A stretch of 64,000 nucleotides of DNA, taken from Streptomyces sp. ATexAB-D23 (lineage in GTDB: Bacteria; Actinomycetota; Actinomycetes; Streptomycetales; Streptomycetaceae). This document shows positions 1-7,140 of this stretch, piece by piece. How positions within the stretch are numbered: position 1 is the stretch's first letter; every line of letters begins with the position of its first letter. Location of the stretch: positions 147,967 through 211,966 of the forward strand of contig NZ_KB892004.1 of the NCBI RefSeq assembly GCF_000373645.1, read 5' to 3'. The notes under the pieces are model-generated. The model had not been told where the DNA came from, did no database searches, and saw only the letters and a program-made list of their open reading frames with translations. A program made the translations under genes and the position numbers.

Positions 1-232
1 CGGCGGCCGTGTCGAAGAGCCGGTCGACGTCCGCCTCGTCGGCGGTGTCCGTCCGGACCGTCACGCAGCGCCGGCCGCTCGCGCGCACCGCGTCGGCGAC
101 GGACTCGGCGGCCGCGGAGTCGCAGTGGTAGGCCAGGGCGATGTCGTGGCCCTCGTCCGCCAGTCGTACGCAGACCGCCGCACCGATGCCGCGGCTGCCG
201 CCGGTGACCACGGTGACACGCTGGCTGTTCAT
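1..232 (-). CDS. Short-chain dehydrogenase/reductase, N-terminal part only
   Basis: The gene reads leftward off the window edge, so only about 77 N-terminal residues are present. The start is the ATG at 232-230 with a GAGGAG ribosome site just upstream. The reading begins MNSQRVTVVTGGSRGIG, the TGxxxGIG dinucleotide-binding loop of classical SDRs. It then shows an alpha/beta Rossmann pattern (VRLADEGHDIALAYH, later CVTVRTD-A-DEADV, typical of the NADP(H)-binding side). The catalytic Ser-Tyr-Lys part lies outside the window, so substrate and exact subfamily cannot be told; FabG-like sugar or ketoacyl reductases are the usual members of this type. Family call is confident, function is not. Confidence 0.85.
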   Translation of the reverse strand, partial: MNSQRVTVVTGGSRGIGAAVCVRLADEGHDIALAYHCDSAAAESVADAVRASGRRCVTVRTDTADEADVDRLFDTAA

Positions 233-382
233 GGCAGGCTCCTCGCTTCGCGCCGTCGTGCGGCCATCGTAGGCGGGATGATCAAGCCCCCGGCCAGGGG
301 GCCGGGCCGCCCCGGGAACGCGGCGGTGGACTGCCACCCACTCATGGAAGAGTGACAGTCCACCGGTCTGTGCGCGGTGCCG

Positions 383-544
383 CTACACGGGGAGGCCGCT
401 GTTCTCCCGGCCGTCCTGCTGCTCGCCCCGCTCCCGCAGCTTCCGGGCCTTCTCCTGGAGCCGGCGACGCTGCTCCGGGTCGCTGGTGCGCTCGGCGGCC
501 TCGGCCATGTGCCGGGCGCGCTCGTTGTCTCGTGCGGCGCTCAT
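383..544 (-). CDS. Small hydrophilic helical protein (DUF6381-like)
   Basis: A 53-residue protein starting at the ATG at 544-542, with GAGGAG seven bases upstream. It is very rich in Arg, Glu, Ala and Gln (RARHMAEAAERTSDPEQRR, then LQEKARKLRERGEQQ) and should form one long amphipathic or coiled helix with a polar tail; there is no signal peptide or membrane segment. Small proteins of this composition, with the Ser/Thr-Asp-Pro-Glu-x-Arg-Arg-Arg-Leu pattern, recur in Streptomyces and I believe carry the DUF6381 label, but that name is from memory. Its function is unknown. It is transcribed divergently from the RNase HI gene. Confidence 0.6.
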   Translation of the reverse strand: MSAARDNERARHMAEAAERTSDPEQRRRLQEKARKLRERGEQQDGRENSGLPV

Positions 545-692
545 CGTCACTCCTCGGGACGGTGGGGAAGAGCGGGCACCTTCAGAGAAGCAGCGCACCG
601 TGGGCAACGCACGACGAAGCGTCACGCGCCGTGATGGGCGCAGGTGGGGGAGGGTGGCGGAGCCGGGTCCCGGCGCTGGCATGATCGGGGGT

Positions 693-1397
693 ATGAACGA
701 GCGCATGATCGCCGCGTGTGACGGGGCGTCGAAGGGTAATCCGGGGCCCGCGGCCTGGGCCTATGTGGTGGCCGACGCCGAGGGCGTACCGCAGCGGTGG
801 GAGGCGGGGCCGCTCGGCACCGCCACGAACAACGTCGCCGAGCTCACCGCCCTGCGGGAACTGCTGGAGTCGGTCGGCACGGCCGCGCCGCTCGAAGTGC
901 GGATGGACTCGCAGTACGCGATGAACGCCGTCACCAAGTGGCTGCCCGGCTGGAAGCGCAACGGCTGGAAGACCTCGGCCGGAAAGCCCGTGGCCAACCG
1001 CGAGCTGGTGACCCGCATCGACGAACTCCTCGGCGAGCGGACCGTGCGGTTCGTCTACGTGCCCGCCCACCAGGTGGACGGCGACCCGCTGAACGCGATC
1101 GCCGACCAGGCCGCCAGCGAAGCGGCCGTCGGTCAGTGCGCCGCCGGCACCTCGCACGGCTCGGCCACGCCCGTCCCCGCGCCCTCCCGCGCCACCGAGG
1201 GCCGGCGGACCGGTGCCGCGGTGAAGCGGACCGGGAGCACGGCGAAGAAGGCCGGGAGCGCGGGGCGCGCGGGTGCCACCATCCGCGCCAAGTTCGCCGG
1301 CCGCTGCCACTGCGGAAAGCCGTACGCCGCCAAGGACATGATCGCGAAGAACGACCACGGCTGGGGCCACCCGGAGTGCCGGACCGCCTCCGCCTGA
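693..1397 (+). CDS. rnhA: Ribonuclease HI with C-terminal Cys-rich extension
   Basis: A 234-residue protein that should cut the RNA strand of RNA-DNA hybrids in the cytoplasm. All five residues of the RNase HI active site are visible at near-canonical positions: Asp10 (CDGASKGNPG), Glu50 (AELTAL), Asp72 (MDSQY), His126 (PAHQVDGDPLN) and Asp138 (IADQA). The catalytic domain ends near residue 145. A basic Ala/Gly/Thr linker follows, then a tail with CHCGKPYAAKDMI and HPEC (three Cys plus His), which looks like a small metal-binding or nucleic-acid-binding module not found in E. coli RNase HI. The start was set at MNERM (GGGGG just upstream); the frame is open further upstream but without coding character. 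A GC-rich hairpin follows the stop. Confidence 0.9.
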   Translation: MNERMIAACDGASKGNPGPAAWAYVVADAEGVPQRWEAGPLGTATNNVAELTALRELLESVGTAAPLEVRMDSQYAMNAVTKWLPGWKRNGWKTSAGKPVANRELVTRIDELLGERTVRFVYVPAHQVDGDPLNAIADQAASEAAVGQCAAGTSHGSATPVPAPSRATEGRRTGAAVKRTGSTAKKAGSAGRAGATIRAKFAGRCHCGKPYAAKDMIAKNDHGWGHPECRTASA

Positions 1398-1398
1398 C

Positions 1399-1440
1399 CG
1401 CCCGCCGCACGCCGGGGAGGCCCGGTGCGCGCGGCGGGCG
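1399..1440 (+). terminator. Hairpin after the RNase HI gene
   Basis: CGCCCGCCGC at 1399-1408 pairs perfectly with GCGGCGGGCG at 1431-1440, and the intervening bases can fold further (CCGGG with CCCGG). It begins two bases after the stop codon. There is no U tract, as is common for Streptomyces terminators. Confidence 0.6.
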
Positions 1441-1550
1441 GGGGCCAACTCCCCCCGTACACACGCCGGGTGGGGCGAACCCGCCCGCGCGGGGGCCGGG
1501 CCGTGCCATGATGCGGCTGCGGTGGGGAACGCCGACACGCTGGGGGGCGG

Positions 1551-2282
1551 ATGGAAAGCATGTCGACGGTGCTGCGGGGGCTGCGCGGGGCGCAGAAGCC
1601 GGCCAAGGGGGTTTCGCTCTACTCGCGGTACGTCAACCGGCCCGCCGGGCGGATCTTCGCCGCCGCCGCGTTCAGGCTGGGGTTGACGCCCAATCAGGTC
1701 ACGCTCGTCAGCGCGGCGTTCACCTTCGCGGCCCTGGCCGGTGTGGCGCTGGCCCGCCCGGGTCCGTGGACGGGTGTGCTGGTCTACCTGGGGCTCGCCG
1801 TGGGCTTCGCCCTGGACTCGGCCGACGGGCAGCTCGCCCGGCTGACGGGGCGCGGCGGGCCCGACGGCGAATGGCTGGACCACGTCGTGGACTGCGCCAA
1901 GATGATCCTCGTCCACACCGCCGTACTGATCTCGTTCCACCGCTGCTTCGCGCTGCCCTCCGACGGCTGGCTGCTGCTGCCGCTCGGCTTCCTGTTCGTC
2001 GCCGTGCTGACCTTCTGCGCCGGTCTCCTGCGCGAGCAGCTCGGCAGGGCGGCGGCCCGGGGCGGACCCAAGGGCCCGGACGGCTCCGCGCCGGCCTCCC
2101 GGCTGCGGGCGGTGGCCCTGCTGCCCGCCGACTACGGGGTGTTCTGCCTGGTGTTCCTGCTGCTCGGCGACGAGACGGCCTTCCGGACCGGATACGCCGT
2201 GCTCGCCGCCGTGCACGCGGTGTTCCTCGCGCTGTTCCTCGGCAAGTGGTTCAGGGAGCTGAGAGCGCTCCGGGCGTACTGA
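1551..2282 (+). CDS. CDP-alcohol phosphatidyltransferase family membrane protein
   Basis: A 243-residue multi-pass membrane protein. Residues about 87-109 carry the complete family motif DG-x2-AR-x8-G-x3-D-x3-D (DGQLARLTGRGGPD then GEWLDHVVD), whose acidic residues bind the metals and the CDP-alcohol. The family moves a phosphoalcohol from a CDP donor to an acceptor alcohol in phospholipid or related synthesis. Hydrophobic segments flank the motif on both sides. ATG 1551 follows GGGGGGCGG; an in-frame ATG at 1560 is an alternative. Its 3' end overlaps by 32 bases the end of the convergent cytidylyltransferase gene. A CTP-dependent nucleotidyltransferase could supply its CDP substrate, so the two may act together, perhaps decorating the adjacent polysaccharide; that link is inference. 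Confidence 0.85.
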   Translation: MESMSTVLRGLRGAQKPAKGVSLYSRYVNRPAGRIFAAAAFRLGLTPNQVTLVSAAFTFAALAGVALARPGPWTGVLVYLGLAVGFALDSADGQLARLTGRGGPDGEWLDHVVDCAKMILVHTAVLISFHRCFALPSDGWLLLPLGFLFVAVLTFCAGLLREQLGRAAARGGPKGPDGSAPASRLRAVALLPADYGVFCLVFLLLGDETAFRTGYAVLAAVHAVFLALFLGKWFRELRALRAY

Positions 2283-2697
2283 CCAGGGTGTCCAGCGCCC
2301 GGCGCAGCTGGGTGCTGGACGTGTGCACGGTGTACGGGAAGTAGACGACCTCCACGCCCACCTCGGCGAAGTCGCGTTCGAGCCGTCTGCCCTTGTCCGT
2401 GTCCCGCCAGTCGTCCCCCTTGAAGATGACGTCGAACCTGACCTGCTGCCACGTCTCGACCTTGTCCGGGACGGTCTCGACGAACGCCGCGTCCACGTAC
2501 CGCACGCTCCGTACGATCTCCAGCCGCTCCGGCAGCGGGATCACCGGCCGGTGTCCCTTGGCGAGCACGGCCATCTCGTCCGACACGACCCCCGCCACCA
2601 GGTAGTCGCACTGACTGCGGGCATGCCGGAGGATATTGAGGTGACCCACGTGGAACAGGTCGTAGACCCCCGGCGCGTAGCCGACCCTGTGCACCAT
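2251..2697 (-). CDS. Cytidylyltransferase-family nucleotidyltransferase (TagD-like)
   Basis: A 148-residue cytosolic enzyme of the class I nucleotidyltransferase fold. It begins MVHRVGYAPGVYDLFHVGHLN, giving the HxGH motif (HVGH) that binds the nucleotide triphosphate, and has a C-terminal HTSSTQLRR in the place of the ISSTxxR motif of TagD-type glycerol-3-phosphate cytidylyltransferases. Length and layout match that group, so transfer of CMP from CTP to a small phosphorylated alcohol is the likely reaction; the exact alcohol cannot be read. The start is ATG 2697-2695 with GGGGGGAGAG upstream. It converges on the CDP-alcohol phosphatidyltransferase with a 32-base antisense overlap. The pair sits at the left edge of the polysaccharide locus. 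Confidence 0.85.
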   Translation of the reverse strand: MVHRVGYAPGVYDLFHVGHLNILRHARSQCDYLVAGVVSDEMAVLAKGHRPVIPLPERLEIVRSVRYVDAAFVETVPDKVETWQQVRFDVIFKGDDWRDTDKGRRLERDFAEVGVEVVYFPYTVHTSSTQLRRALDTLVSTPGALSAP

Positions 2698-2714
2698 CCG
2701 TTCTCTCCCCCCAC

Positions 2715-2752
2715 GCGGACGTGACGTCCGCTGCCCACCGGAAGGTTTCCGG
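2715..2752. promoter_or_regulatory. Paired palindromes upstream of the cytidylyltransferase
   Basis: GCGGACGT at 2715-2722 and ACGTCCGC at 2724-2731 form a perfect 8-base inverted repeat around one central base. CCGGAA at 2738-2743 and TTCCGG at 2747-2752 form a second perfect hairpin. Both lie in the 212-base divergent gap between the cytidylyltransferase and the WcaI-like glycosyltransferase. A related GGACGTCC palindrome sits at 2901-2908, just before the GTG start of that glycosyltransferase. They could be operator sites or leader hairpins; nothing in the window names the regulator. Confidence 0.35.
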
Positions 2753-2909
2753 ACATGGCATCCGGTCCGGTGGGATTTCGGTATCGGTGTTGATGGTGCA
2801 ACGACCTTACTGGGGAGACCACTTGCTCATCTCGTGAACGGATAAGCTCGCTTTTGGGGCTGTTCCTCGGTGGAACACACGTGGCTCCGGGGGGAAGGGC
2901 GGACGTCCG

Positions 2910-4172
2910 GTGGCAGACGAAGAGCACCGCAGACCGTTGGAGCACCGCCGCCTGCTGGTGGTCTCCACCAACTACGCGCCGGAACTGACCGGCATCGGCC
3001 CGTACGCCGCCCAGCTCGCCGAGCACTGGGCCGCGCGCGGCGCCGACACCCATGTGCTGACGGGCATGCCGCACTACCCGTCCTGGCGCACCGAGGAGCC
3101 CTACCGGGGGGTGTGGCGGACCGAGGAGCACCGCGCGGGCGTCACCGTGCACCGGCGCCGCCACTACGTGCCGCCCCGGCAGAGCGCGTTACGCCGGGCC
3201 GCGTTCGAGGCGAGCGTCCTCGCGCACGGCCTTGCCGCACCGCCCAGGCAGCGGCCCGACGCGGTGATCTCCCAGATGCCGAGCCTCGCAGGCGGTGTCA
3301 TCGGCGCCCGGCTCGCCCGTCGCCACCGGGTGCCCTACCTCCCCGTCGTCCAGGACCTGATGGGCGCTGCCGCCGCCCAGAGCGGCATCCGGGGCGGCGG
3401 CCGGGCGGCGGCCCTCGCCTCCCGGGCCGAGCGGTACGCCCTGGGCGCCGCCACCCTCGTCGGCGTCATCCACGAGAGCTTCGTCCCCCGTGTCACCGCC
3501 TACGGGGTCGACCCCGGGCGCATCCGCGTCGTCCCCAACTGGAGCCATGTGCGGGCGCCTTCGGCCGACCGGGCCGCCACCAGGGCCCGGCTCGGCTGGC
3601 GCGAGGGGACGCCCGTCGTCCTGCACTCCGGCAACATGGGCCTCAAACAGGGCCTGGAGGTCCTGGTCGACGCCGCCCGGCTCGCCCCGGAGATCCGCAT
3701 CGTCCTGATGGGCGACGGCAACCAGCGCGACGCCCTGTGGGCCCGCGCGGCCGGGCTCCCCAACCTCGACTTCCTCCCGCCCGCCGACGCCGAGGAGTTC
3801 ACGGACATCCTGGCCGCCGCCGACGTCCTCGCCGTCACCCAGCGCGCCTCGGTGCTCGACATGAGCGTGCCCTCCAAGCTGACCTCCTACTTCGTCTCGG
3901 GACGCCCCGTCGTCGCCTCCGTCGCCGACGGGGGCGGCACCGCCCAGGAGGTGCGCCGCTCCGGGGCCGGCCTCCTCGTCGCCCCCGAGGACCCGGCCGC
4001 GGTGCTCGGCGCCGTCCGCAAGCTCGTCGAGTCACCCGCCGAGGCCGACGAACTCGGCGCCCACGGACCGCGGTACGTGGCACGCCACCTCGGCCGGGAG
4101 GCCGCACTCGCCCGCTTCGACGCCCTGCTCACCGAGGCCCTTCAGGACGACCGAGGGAGACCACGCCCGTGA
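2910..4172 (+). CDS. WcaI-like family 4 glycosyltransferase
   Basis: A 420-residue retaining glycosyltransferase of the GT-B fold. The N-terminal part has the pattern of the colanic acid WcaI/WbuB group: VVSTNYAPELTGIGPYAAQLAEHW, then GMPHYPSW and GVTVHRRRHYVPPRQSALRR. The C-terminal half shows the donor-binding domain (VLHSGNMGLKQGLE, LMGDGNQRD, then SVPSKLTSYFVSGRPVVASV). It should add a sugar from a nucleotide donor to the lipid-linked repeat unit at the cytoplasmic face. The start is GTG 2910, and the stop overlaps the next gene as GTGA, so translation is coupled. Codon 94 (3189-3191) is TTA, the leucine codon read by the developmental tRNA of bldA in Streptomyces. The sugar specificity cannot be read from sequence. 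Confidence 0.88.
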   Translation: MADEEHRRPLEHRRLLVVSTNYAPELTGIGPYAAQLAEHWAARGADTHVLTGMPHYPSWRTEEPYRGVWRTEEHRAGVTVHRRRHYVPPRQSALRRAAFEASVLAHGLAAPPRQRPDAVISQMPSLAGGVIGARLARRHRVPYLPVVQDLMGAAAAQSGIRGGGRAAALASRAERYALGAATLVGVIHESFVPRVTAYGVDPGRIRVVPNWSHVRAPSADRAATRARLGWREGTPVVLHSGNMGLKQGLEVLVDAARLAPEIRIVLMGDGNQRDALWARAAGLPNLDFLPPADAEEFTDILAAADVLAVTQRASVLDMSVPSKLTSYFVSGRPVVASVADGGGTAQEVRRSGAGLLVAPEDPAAVLGAVRKLVESPAEADELGAHGPRYVARHLGREAALARFDALLTEALQDDRGRPRP

Positions 4173-5896
4173 CCCACCCCATCCGCGCGCTCGACGACCA
4201 GGACGAACCCGCGCTGCTCAGGGACCAGTTCCGCCAGCTCCTGCGCTACCGGACCCTCCTCGTCATCGGTGTGCTCGTGGGCCTCCTCGGCAGTGCCTGG
4301 CTCGGCCTGGGCGGCGAGGACACCTATGCCGCGACCGGCGAGGTCTCCGTGCGCTCCGCCACCTCCGACCCCTTCGCCGCCGGCGCCTCCGCCGACAAGG
4401 GCATCAACATCGGCTCCGAACGCCAGACCGCTGTCAGCGACGCCGTCGGCACGGTGGCGGCCGGCACCCTCACCAAGCTGGGCGACACCGTGGAGGTCGG
4501 GGAGCTGCTCTCCGGGCTCCAGGTCACCAACCCGCCCAACACCCTCGTCCTCAAGTTCGCCTACACCGCCCGCACCCCCGAGCAGGCCAGGGCCAGGGCC
4601 GAGGCGCTCGCCGAAGCCTACCTGGAGATCCGCAGGGAGCGCACCGAGGACAGCATCGACAACATGATCGACGGCTACCGCGCCCAGCTCAAACCGCTCA
4701 CCGAGCAGCGCGACCGGCTCGCCGCGCAGGAGACCGGCACCGGGGGCGACGACGTCACCAGCGCACGCGCCAACCTCATCGTCGCCATCTCCGCGCTCAA
4801 CCAGAAGATCTCCGAACTGCGCGCCCTGGACACCACACCCGGCTACCTCAACAAGAAGCCCGTCGCCCCGACGCACCCCACCGGGGCCGGACTCCCCCTG
4901 CTGCTCGGACTCGGCGCCGTCGTCGGACTCGCCCTCGGCCTGCTGATGTCCTGGGTGCGCCTCGTCTTCGACCCGGCGGTCCGCTCCACCAGGGAACTCG
5001 TCCGCTCGCTCGGGGCCCCGCTGCTCGGCACCCTGCCCAGGGAACGCGGGGCGGCCCGCACCCTGCTCGCGATCGGGCGCCCCGGCAGCAGGCTCGCCGA
5101 GGAGTACCGGGCGGTCGCCTTCCGGCTCGCGTACGACACCTCCTTCGCCGAACGCCGCCGCCTCCTGGTCACCACGCCCCGCGGCGACAACGACACCGCC
5201 AAGGCCGCCGCCGTCAATCTGGCCGCCGCCTTCGCCGAGATGGGCCGGGACGTCCTGCTGGTCGAGGCCGATCTGCGGACCCCGTCCCTGGCCGGCGAAC
5301 TGGCCACCGCCCCCGGCCCCGGGCCGCGCTGGGCCACGGGACAGGAGAACCACAACTGGCCCGCCGACAGCCGGGCCAACGTGGACGTGCCGGGCTCTGG
5401 CGCCTTCACCCTGGTCGCCGGCCGCCGCACCGACAACGTGCCGCGCGCCCTGACCTCCACACCCGTCACCCGCATCCTCGCCGAGGGAGGCAGACCCGGG
5501 GCCGTCGTCATCGTGCTCGCCCCGCCCGTCCTCTCGTACGCCGACGCCGTCGCGCTCGTCGACCGCGTCGAAGACGTCGTGGTCGTCTGCCGGCCGCGCG
5601 AGGTGCACCGCAGCGACCTGGAACGCATCCGCGAGGTCATCGGCGCCGCGGGCGGCTCGGTACTCGGCACCCTGCTCCACCCCGGATACGGCCGGCCGGT
5701 ACGGCGGGCCCGCAGCAAGGCCGCCGTACGCCGGGCCGGGCAGCCGGCCGGGCAGGACCACGCCGACCGGAGGCGGTACGGGGAGCCCGACCCGTCGGGC
5801 CGCACCGGCGACCCCGCCGAGACGATGGGCCTGCGCGCCCTGGACGGCGGCCCCGGACGCGGCGGCGGCCGCAACAGCGCCGCGGGACGCAGATGA
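4169..5896 (+). CDS. Wzz/BY-kinase-like chain-length protein with altered P-loop
   Basis: A 575-residue inner-membrane protein of the polysaccharide co-polymerase type. Transmembrane segments lie at about residues 29-49 and 239-266, enclosing an extracellular, partly coiled region (TPEQARARAEALAEAYLEI). A cytoplasmic P-loop-like domain follows. The expected GxxGxGK[S/T] is replaced by PRGDNDTAK (about 337-345), and the Walker A' motif reads VLLVEADLRTP (362-372), with Glu for the usual Asp. The tail is basic and has only isolated tyrosines rather than the Tyr cluster that BY-kinases phosphorylate. It probably controls chain length or assembly but may not be an active tyrosine kinase. The GTG start overlaps the upstream stop (GTGA), and its own stop overlaps the flippase start (ATGA). 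Confidence 0.82.
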   Translation: MTHPIRALDDQDEPALLRDQFRQLLRYRTLLVIGVLVGLLGSAWLGLGGEDTYAATGEVSVRSATSDPFAAGASADKGINIGSERQTAVSDAVGTVAAGTLTKLGDTVEVGELLSGLQVTNPPNTLVLKFAYTARTPEQARARAEALAEAYLEIRRERTEDSIDNMIDGYRAQLKPLTEQRDRLAAQETGTGGDDVTSARANLIVAISALNQKISELRALDTTPGYLNKKPVAPTHPTGAGLPLLLGLGAVVGLALGLLMSWVRLVFDPAVRSTRELVRSLGAPLLGTLPRERGAARTLLAIGRPGSRLAEEYRAVAFRLAYDTSFAERRRLLVTTPRGDNDTAKAAAVNLAAAFAEMGRDVLLVEADLRTPSLAGELATAPGPGPRWATGQENHNWPADSRANVDVPGSGAFTLVAGRRTDNVPRALTSTPVTRILAEGGRPGAVVIVLAPPVLSYADAVALVDRVEDVVVVCRPREVHRSDLERIREVIGAAGGSVLGTLLHPGYGRPVRRARSKAAVRRAGQPAGQDHADRRRYGEPDPSGRTGDPAETMGLRALDGGPGRGGGRNSAAGRR

Positions 5897-7140
5897 GGGC
5901 CCGCACCGCGATCGCCTGCTCGGTCGCGGACCAGGGGGTGGCGGCCCTCACCAACATCCTGGTCCTCGTGGTCGCCGCCCGGCTCTCCACCGTCTCCGGC
6001 TTCGCCCGCTTCTCCGCCGTCTACCTCGTCTTCACCGTCTTCCTCGGCGTGTCCGGCGCCTACACCGGCCAGCCACTCGTCCTGCGCCGGGGGGACGGCG
6101 AGGAGACCCGCGGCGCCTGCCGGTCCGCCGCCGGATTCACCCTGCTCGCCGCCACCGCCATCGGCTGGCCGCTCGCCGCCGTCTGCGCCCTGCTACCGGG
6201 CGCCACCGCACAGGCCCTGATGGCCCTGGGACTCGTGCTGCCCGTCGTCCTCGGGCAGGACACCGCCCGCTACGTCTTCGCCACCCTGCACGCCCAGCAC
6301 CTCGCCCTGGCCGCCGACACCCTCCGGCTCGTCTGCGTCATCGGCGCGCTGGCCGTCCAGCCGCACGGGGCACCGGCCGCCCGGCTGGTCGCCGTGTGGG
6401 GGCTCTCCGCGCTGCCCGCGCTCCTGCTGTCGGCGGCCGCACTGCACCGCAGGACCGCCGGGAGCCCCGTGTCACTGAGGCCACTGCTGCGCAAGGGGCA
6501 CCTCGGCCGCCGGTTCGTCGTCGAGTTCGGCGTGGGCAACGCCACCTCCCAGCTCTCCGTGCTCGGCCTCGGAGCGGTCGGCAACCCGCTCGTCGTCGGT
6601 GCCCTGCGCGGCGCCACCACCCTCTTCGGCCCGCTCAACGTGCTGTTCACCTCCGCCACCGGCTTCGGCCCCCCGCTCCTGGGACGGCTCGACACCGACC
6701 GGCTCCGGGTGCGCGCCACCGCCGCCCTGGCCGTCGCCCTGGCCCTGACCGCGGGCGCCTGGGCGACCGTACTCGCCCTGCTGCCCGGTTCCGTCGGCCG
6801 CCATCTGCTCGGCGCGACCTGGCCCACCGCCGCGGCGCTGCTCCCGGCCACCGGCAGCCAGTACGCGGCGATGGCCGTCGGCACCTGCGGGCTGCTCGCC
6901 CTCAGGCTCCTCGACCCCCGCACCACGCTCGCCATCCAGGTCGTCTTCTCGCTCGCCGCGGTCGCCTTCCTCACCGGCGGCTACCTGCTGGGCGGGGTGC
7001 TGGGCGCCGCCTGGGGCCTGTGTCTGGGGTCCGTGTGCAAGGCGGTCGCCACCTGGACCCGGGTGGCCCGGCTGGCCCGCGAGGGCGCTCGGACCGCGGC
7101 GCCCGTCAGCGCGGGCGCCGCCCCGGCCGGAAACTCGTGA
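5893..7140 (+). CDS. Wzx-like polysaccharide flippase / membrane protein
   Basis: A 415-residue, highly hydrophobic protein with about 12 predicted transmembrane segments, beginning MRARTAIACSVADQGVAAL and with the motif GFARFSAVYLVFTVFLGVSGAYTG near residues 35-58. This is the usual start of Wzx/MATE-type lipid-linked oligosaccharide flippases in actinomycete exopolysaccharide loci. It would turn the undecaprenyl-linked repeat unit from the inside to the outside of the membrane. It is translationally coupled to the Wzz-like gene (ATGA at 5893). Its last 35 bases overlap antisense with the end of the Wzy-like gene coming from the right. Sequence identity within this superfamily is weak, so the call relies on topology and context. 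Confidence 0.75.
   Translation: MRARTAIACSVADQGVAALTNILVLVVAARLSTVSGFARFSAVYLVFTVFLGVSGAYTGQPLVLRRGDGEETRGACRSAAGFTLLAATAIGWPLAAVCALLPGATAQALMALGLVLPVVLGQDTARYVFATLHAQHLALAADTLRLVCVIGALAVQPHGAPAARLVAVWGLSALPALLLSAAALHRRTAGSPVSLRPLLRKGHLGRRFVVEFGVGNATSQLSVLGLGAVGNPLVVGALRGATTLFGPLNVLFTSATGFGPPLLGRLDTDRLRVRATAALAVALALTAGAWATVLALLPGSVGRHLLGATWPTAAALLPATGSQYAAMAVGTCGLLALRLLDPRTTLAIQVVFSLAAVAFLTGGYLLGGVLGAAWGLCLGSVCKAVATWTRVARLAREGARTAAPVSAGAAPAGNS

Noticed and set aside
2823..2848. TTGCTC / GATAAG as a promoter for the WcaI-like gene
   Set aside because: The spacing between the hexamers is only 12 bases, too short for a standard vegetative promoter.
2870..4168. Extended upstream reading of the Wzz-like frame covering the WcaI-like gene
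   Set aside because: The upstream part is a Pro/Arg-rich shadow of the glycosyltransferase; the real start is the GTG overlapping its stop.
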